Source: an uncultured Bacteroidota bacterium (GTDB taxonomy: Bacteria > Bacteroidota > Bacteroidia > Bacteroidales > SZUA-534). Taken from it: DNA of 10,116 bases. The stretch lies in the NCBI GenBank assembly GCA_937899145.1, contig CALBPW010000516.1, positions 1 to 10,116 of the forward strand, given 5' to 3'. This document shows positions 6,435 through 10,116 of this stretch, one piece after another; positions within the stretch are counted from its first letter, which is position 1, and the number at the start of each line of letters is the position of its first letter. The notes under the pieces are model-generated. The model had not been told where the DNA came from. It did not search any database and saw only the letters and a list, made by a program, of their open reading frames with translations. Made by a program: the position numbers and the translations under genes.

Positions 6435-7061
6435 ATGCAACAACAATTACCATCGCGATTGCTTGAAAATGTTGTGAATGAATTTGGTAAATTGCCCGGT
6501 ATAGGTAAAAAAACCGCATTGCGCCTTACTTTGCACATGCTCAATCAGCCCGATGCCGATGTCGGAACTTTTGTGACGGCAATCAGCCAAATGAAAACGG
6601 ATATTAAAATTTGCCCTGTCTGCCACAATATAACTGAAGATGAAGGACTTTGCGGTATCTGTGTTGACGACCGTCGCGACCATTCGCTCATTTGTGTTGT
6701 CGAAACCATCCGTGAGCTTATAGCTATTGAAAATACAGGTCAATACAAAGGTGTGTACCATGTTTTGGGAGGGCGGATTTCGCCAATGGATGGCATCGGA
6801 CCAAAAAATCTGAATATTGATAGCCTTGAAGAACGCGTCCGCAATAGCGAACAACCTGTGGCTGAGGTGATTTTGGCAACAAGTACCACTGTTGAAGGCG
6901 ATACCACAAATTTCTATCTGTTTCGACGCTTGAGCCCTCTAAATGTGCCAATTACAACATTGGCTCGCGGCCTATCGGTAGGCGATGAGTTAGAATATGC
7001 CGACGAAATAACACTTGGCCGCTCAATATTGAATAGAGTACCTTATAGTTCGATGAAATGA
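6435..7061 (+). CDS. recR: Recombination mediator protein RecR
   Basis: RecR acts with RecO (and RecF) to load RecA on single-stranded DNA at gaps during recombinational repair. The 208-residue protein has the full family layout: an N-terminal helix-hairpin-helix with KLPGIGKKTALR (19-30); a four-cysteine zinc finger C-x2-C-x9-C-x2-C (Cys60, 63, 73, 76); a Toprim domain starting at ICVVET (86-91) with LGGRISPMDGIGP (111-123) and TSTTVEGDTT (149-158); and the C-terminal LARGLSVGDELEYADEITLGRS block (176-197). Length is normal and no key residue is missing. The ATG at 6435 gives the usual start. The DUF2520 gene follows after 52 bases and may be read through. Confidence 0.98.
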   Translation: MQQQLPSRLLENVVNEFGKLPGIGKKTALRLTLHMLNQPDADVGTFVTAISQMKTDIKICPVCHNITEDEGLCGICVDDRRDHSLICVVETIRELIAIENTGQYKGVYHVLGGRISPMDGIGPKNLNIDSLEERVRNSEQPVAEVILATSTTVEGDTTNFYLFRRLSPLNVPITTLARGLSVGDELEYADEITLGRSILNRVPYSSMK

Positions 7062-7113
7062 GTTGTAAGATAGAAAGTTATTAGTTTTTACTCCTGTTGG
7101 TTAAGTTTATGCC

Positions 7114-7872
7114 ATGTTAATATTTATAATTGGTTCAGGAAATGTCGCAACACACCTTGCGCAAGGTTTTGCGGTAGCGCAACATAAAATTGCAGGTGTT
7201 TGTAGTTCAACAATTGAGCATGCGCGGCAATTGGCGCAAAAGTTTGATACTACGGCTTATACCGATATAAAAACAATTCCGGCTAATGCTGATTTTTACA
7301 TTATCAGCATTAGTGATGACAATATCAAAAATGTTGTAGCTGAAATGCCAGATGTTAATGGTATTGTTGCGCATACGGCTGGTAGTATTGATGTCGGTGT
7401 CTTGCAACGGTTTGATAATTATGGAGTTATATATCCGATGCAGTCGTTTTCAAAAAATCGTGAAATCAATCTTGCTGAAGTTCCATTTTTTGTGGAAGGA
7501 AACAATCGTGCAACGACAGAGAAACTGCTGCAACTGGCCTCAACCCTTAGTGACGAGGTCAGAGAATTATCATCGGCAGAGCGCAAAATGTTGCATCTGT
7601 CGGCCGTGTTTTCAAGCAATTTTGTGAATGAAATGTTTGCTGAGGCCGAAATAATTTTGAAGCAATGCAATCTTCCTTTCGATTTGTTAAAACCGCTAAT
7701 TTATGAAACGGTAGCAAAAGCGTTGGAAATGAAACCAATGCAAGCCCAAACAGGCCCTGCGCGCCGCAACGATGTTGGCGTTATGCAAATGCAACAAAAT
7801 TTGCTCGCCAACGAAAACTTGCGTAAATTATATAGTTTTGCATCGCAACGAATTGTGGAAAGATATAAATGA
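7114..7872 (+). CDS. Rossmann-fold DUF2520 protein (putative NAD(P)-dependent oxidoreductase)
   Basis: This is a 252-residue cytoplasmic protein with an N-terminal nucleotide-binding Rossmann domain and a C-terminal DUF2520 helical domain, related to pyrroline-5-carboxylate reductase and F420-dependent NADP reductase-like families. The dinucleotide motif is IIGSGNVATHLA (5-16). SISDDNI (70-76), HTAGS (87-91) and YPMQSFS (107-113) are the conserved active-site-side loops of the family. The C-terminal domain includes FSSNFVNEMF (about 168-177) and QTGPARRND (217-225). The substrate is unknown. Another ATG at 7109 opens a three-codon frame (ATG CCA TGT TAA) that overlaps the chosen start at 7114 and could tune initiation. 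The gene begins a run with the KdsC-like, UbiA and Maf genes. Its coding sequence contains a perfect 11-bp inverted repeat (7283-7313). Confidence 0.87.
   Translation: MLIFIIGSGNVATHLAQGFAVAQHKIAGVCSSTIEHARQLAQKFDTTAYTDIKTIPANADFYIISISDDNIKNVVAEMPDVNGIVAHTAGSIDVGVLQRFDNYGVIYPMQSFSKNREINLAEVPFFVEGNNRATTEKLLQLASTLSDEVRELSSAERKMLHLSAVFSSNFVNEMFAEAEIILKQCNLPFDLLKPLIYETVAKALEMKPMQAQTGPARRNDVGVMQMQQNLLANENLRKLYSFASQRIVERYK
7283..7313 (+). repeat. Perfect 11-bp inverted repeat inside the DUF2520 gene
   Basis: CTAATGCTGAT (7283-7293) and ATCAGCATTAG (7303-7313) are exact inverted copies with a 9-base spacer; one further G-T pair is possible outside. In mRNA this would form a stable hairpin covering codons 57 to about 67. 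No T-run follows, so it is not a simple terminator. Confidence 0.7.
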
Positions 7873-7958
7873 TGAATTTTTTTTGTTGGGAAAATAAGAT
7901 AAAGCCTTGATTATTAGTTAAATATTTTACAATTTCCAATATACAATTGAATAAAACG

Positions 7959-8486
7959 ATGAGCAATTTTAAAGAAGATTTGATGCGAGTTAAGGCCTTT
8001 GCCTTTGATGTTGACGGCGTATGTACCAATGCAACAATAATCTGTTTGGCTGATGGTCAGCAAGTTAGACAATCGCATACGCGCGATGGATTTGCACTAC
8101 GTTTTGCGCACGAGCAAGGCTACCCGATAGCCATTATCAGTGCGGGACGAAATAATGAGGGAGTTGTGAAACGCTTTGAAAATCTGGGACTTACTGATTT
8201 ATATATTGGCAGTTTAGAAAAAAATGTGGCATTCGACAATTTTCTTGGACGTCATAATTTAACTGCTGCTGAAGTGCTTTATATGGGAGACGATGTGCCC
8301 GATTATCCAGTACTTAAACGTGTCGGAGTGCCAACTTGCCCTGCCGATGCTGCAAATGATATTAAGCCGATTGTCAAATATGTGTCGGATTACAAAGGTG
8401 GCGAGGGGTGTGTGCGCGATGTTATTGAACAGGTGCTTAAGGCGCAAGGGCGATGGGCTGATTTTGAAACAGAAAACTTTTTATAA
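7959..8486 (+). CDS. kdsC: KdsC-like HAD phosphatase (KDO 8-phosphate phosphatase family)
   Basis: This is a 175-residue haloacid-dehalogenase phosphatase without a large cap domain, as in KdsC. KdsC removes phosphate from 3-deoxy-D-manno-octulosonate 8-phosphate in the cytoplasm, ahead of its activation for lipopolysaccharide core. HAD motif I is FDVDGVCT (Asp17 nucleophile, Asp19 acid/base), motif II IISAGRN (Ser61), motif III Lys88, and motif IV MGDDVPDYP (Asp111, Asp112). HTRDGFALRF and the tail YKGGEGCVRDVIEQVLKAQG (145-164) align well with the KdsC pattern in which GG-x-G-x-VR closes the active site of the tetramer. A TTG at 7947 would add four residues; the ATG at 7959 is preferred. 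The UbiA gene starts one base after the stop. Related enzymes act on acylneuraminate 9-phosphates, so the substrate is likely but not proven. Confidence 0.88.
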   Translation: MSNFKEDLMRVKAFAFDVDGVCTNATIICLADGQQVRQSHTRDGFALRFAHEQGYPIAIISAGRNNEGVVKRFENLGLTDLYIGSLEKNVAFDNFLGRHNLTAAEVLYMGDDVPDYPVLKRVGVPTCPADAANDIKPIVKYVSDYKGGEGCVRDVIEQVLKAQGRWADFETENFL

Positions 8487-8487
8487 A

Positions 8488-9459
8488 ATGCTGAATGTCA
8501 TAAAAATGATACGTTGGCCAAACTTGCTGATGGTGCCACTTACCATGTGCCTGATGCGCTATTGCATTGTCCAACCAATGCTCGATTATCAATTTTCGCC
8601 GCAACTTGGCGAGCAAATAACATTTCAACTTAGTACAAACTATTTTATTGTACTTGTGTTGATTAACATGTTTTTAGGCGCAGCCGGGTACATCATTAAC
8701 GATTATTTCGACCGTCACATCGACCGCGTAAATCGTCCTGCCGAGGTTATTGTTGGCCGCGTAGTGCCGCGCAGGGCCGCTATGGTTTGGCATATAATTT
8801 TTGATGTAGTGGCACTTGCTTTGGCTGCTATATTTGCACATCATTTGCAGAAAACTGCAATTTTTTTGCTTTACGCAATGATTGCAGGCGTATTTTGGTT
8901 ATATTCAACAACTTATAAACGACAATTGCTGATTGGTAATTTTGTAGTGGCAATTGGTACGGCTACAATCCCATTGCAAGTGGGACTATTTGAATATATG
9001 ACACTTACGCGCACTTACGGCTTTGAAATGATATTGAAGGACTTAACGTTTGCTCCGATAATATATTGGACTGCTGGTTTCGCTTTTTTTGCGTTCATTA
9101 TCAATCTAATACGAGAAATTGTAAAAGATATGGAAGACCTTGAAGGCGACAATAGCGGTGGCTGCACAACCTTGCCTATCGCATACGGAATGCGTATATC
9201 TAAAATTGTAGTAATTTGTTTATCAATAATGTCGATTATCGCACTATTTTTATGCTATTATTTTTTCCTGCACGAACCGTTGTCATTTCTATACATTTCG
9301 ATTTTTATAACAGTTCCAATTATAATTGTTTGTATATTAACAATAAAGGCAACTGAAGTGAAGCACTATCATCGAATTAGTACAATTATAAAAATAATAA
9401 TGCTATTTGGTGTGCTTTATTCGTTATTAGCTTGGCAGATAATTAAATACGTAGTTTAA
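8488..9459 (+). CDS. UbiA-family polyprenyltransferase
   Basis: This is a 323-residue integral membrane prenyltransferase, with about eight or nine hydrophobic segments between residues 10 and 320. UbiA enzymes move a polyprenyl group from its diphosphate to an acceptor, with Mg2+ bound by two aspartate-rich motifs. The first is NDYFDRHID (71-79; Asp72, 75, 79). The second is KDMEDLEGD (213-221; Asp214, 217, 221). The conserved loop YSTTYKRQLLIGN lies at 139-151. Bacteroidota homologues in this setting are usually named geranylgeranylglycerol-phosphate geranylgeranyltransferase, but the acceptor has not been established as far as I know; a quinone or other lipid acceptor is also possible. The frame is open back to 8293, inside the KdsC gene, but the ATG at 8488, one base after the KdsC stop (TAAAATG), gives a normal N-terminus (MLNVIKMIRWPNLL) and implies translational coupling. 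Confidence 0.9.
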   Translation: MLNVIKMIRWPNLLMVPLTMCLMRYCIVQPMLDYQFSPQLGEQITFQLSTNYFIVLVLINMFLGAAGYIINDYFDRHIDRVNRPAEVIVGRVVPRRAAMVWHIIFDVVALALAAIFAHHLQKTAIFLLYAMIAGVFWLYSTTYKRQLLIGNFVVAIGTATIPLQVGLFEYMTLTRTYGFEMILKDLTFAPIIYWTAGFAFFAFIINLIREIVKDMEDLEGDNSGGCTTLPIAYGMRISKIVVICLSIMSIIALFLCYYFFLHEPLSFLYISIFITVPIIIVCILTIKATEVKHYHRISTIIKIIMLFGVLYSLLAWQIIKYVV

Positions 9460-9472
9460 TTGATGATCGGAA

Positions 9473-10054
9473 ATGAAATCATACGATTATATTTTAGCTT
9501 CCAAATCGCCACGTCGACAAATGTTATTAAAAGAAATTGTACCAAATTTCGAAATTCAACTTTGTGATGTGGAAGAACATTATCCTGATACGCTGAAAGG
9601 TGCGCAAATTGTTGAATATCTTGCAAATCTGAAAGCATCGGTTTTTAATGGAAAACTTGCTGATAGGCAATTGTTGATTACGGCTGATACTATTGTTTGG
9701 ATTGACAATCAGGTGCTTGGAAAACCAAAAGACCATGCGGATGCGGTACGAATGCTGTCGCTATTATCGGGACAAAAACACACAGTTTTTACGGGAGTTT
9801 GCCTAAAAACCAATCTTAAACAACATATTTTCAGTTCATCTACCGATGTGTATTTCAGACAGTTAACTAATCAAGAAATTGAATATTACATTGATACTTG
9901 CAAACCATTCGATAAGGCGGGCTCATACGGCATTCAAGAGTGGATCGGCTACATCGGCATTGAGCGCATCGATGGCTCATACTTTAATGTGATGGGCCTG
10001 CCGGTCTGCCTTCTGGGGCAAATGTTGGCTGCGAAGGGAGTACAGATCCTTTGA
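9473..10054 (+). CDS. maf: Maf family nucleoside triphosphate pyrophosphatase (dTTP/UTP type)
   Basis: Maf proteins hydrolyse non-canonical or excess nucleoside triphosphates to monophosphate and pyrophosphate in the cytoplasm. The 193-residue protein has the SxxR motif in LASKSPRR (8-15), the catalytic base region ITADTIV (69-75, Asp72), GKPKD (83-87), and the late block KAGSYGIQEW (148-157). The last block plus NVMGLPV (172-178) matches the dTTP/UTP (YhdE-like) subfamily; specificity is inferred. It begins 13 bases after the UbiA stop and overlaps the next frame at TTGA. The coding DNA changes character at about 9905. Upstream maf is about 33% G+C with codons such as GAA and ATT, whereas the last 150 bases are about 53% with GAG, ATC and GGC. 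The protein stays in frame and complete, so either an in-frame recombinant or a chimeric assembly is likely. Confidence 0.93.
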   Translation: MKSYDYILASKSPRRQMLLKEIVPNFEIQLCDVEEHYPDTLKGAQIVEYLANLKASVFNGKLADRQLLITADTIVWIDNQVLGKPKDHADAVRMLSLLSGQKHTVFTGVCLKTNLKQHIFSSSTDVYFRQLTNQEIEYYIDTCKPFDKAGSYGIQEWIGYIGIERIDGSYFNVMGLPVCLLGQMLAAKGVQIL

Positions 10055-10116
10055 AGGAATATCTGAGGAGAAACGGAATCCGTATCGGGGTGATTCTTGC
10101 CGCCACGGTGTTGCTG
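10051..10116 (+). CDS. N-terminus of a probable membrane protein, cut by the window edge
   Basis: An open frame starts at a TTG overlapping the maf stop (TTGA) and runs to the edge, giving 22 residues: a basic stretch KEYLRRNG followed by a hydrophobic run IRIGVILAATVLL. That is how a signal anchor or first transmembrane segment begins. No ATG is available in this frame. A GTG at 10090 is an alternative start but would leave almost no basic head. The G+C content matches the end of maf and is unlike the rest of the window. I do not recognise the family from so few residues. Confidence 0.5.
   Translation, partial: MKEYLRRNGIRIGVILAATVLL

Noticed and set aside
8293..8487. N-terminal extension of the UbiA frame back to 8293
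   Set aside because: It overlaps the KdsC-like gene, is not hydrophobic as UbiA proteins are, and the coupled ATG at 8488 explains the start better.

Overview
The window looks like chromosomal DNA of a Bacteroidota bacterium, most likely Bacteroidales or a relative. The genes are A+T-rich and ribosome binding sites are weak. Several starts are preceded by TAnnTTTG boxes, the -7 element typical of this phylum. The gene content fits a Gram-negative anaerobe or facultative anaerobe: a biotin-dependent carboxyltransferase, lipid A and KDO enzymes, a GWxTD-like exported protein, MtaB, and a DUF2520/KdsC/UbiA/Maf cluster. Species cannot be fixed from sequence alone.

Layout. Positions 1-5654 are coded on the minus strand and 5928-10116 on the plus strand, with one divergent promoter region between them (5655-5927). 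Reading the minus strand from its promoter, the order is mtaB (tRNA t6A37 methylthiotransferase), a GWxTD-like exported protein, and an LpxL/HtrB-family acyltransferase coupled to it by a one-base gap. Next come an Rrf2-family regulator with a candidate operator upstream, a 309-base stretch without a convincing gene, and the N-terminal 373 residues of a propionyl/methylmalonyl-CoA carboxyltransferase that runs off the left edge.

The plus strand starts with a single SiaC-family (DUF1987) phosphoprotein with its own promoter and a probable terminator. After it comes recR with its own -7 box. A compact run follows: DUF2520 Rossmann protein, KdsC-like phosphatase, UbiA-family prenyltransferase, Maf nucleotide pyrophosphatase, and the first 22 codons of a probable membrane protein cut by the right edge.

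How the genes fit together. Lipid A acylation (LpxL-like) and KDO synthesis (KdsC-like) point to outer-membrane lipopolysaccharide. UbiA implies a prenylated lipid product. MtaB and RecR are housekeeping functions for tRNA modification and DNA repair. The Rrf2 and SiaC proteins are regulators whose partners are not in the window.

No clear new multi-gene system is visible. The strongest anomaly is an abrupt rise in G+C inside maf near position 9905, which suggests recombination or an assembly chimera at the right end. Others are a perfect 11-bp inverted repeat inside the DUF2520 gene, a GWxTD protein that has lost its signature motif, and an orphan SiaC-type phosphoswitch.
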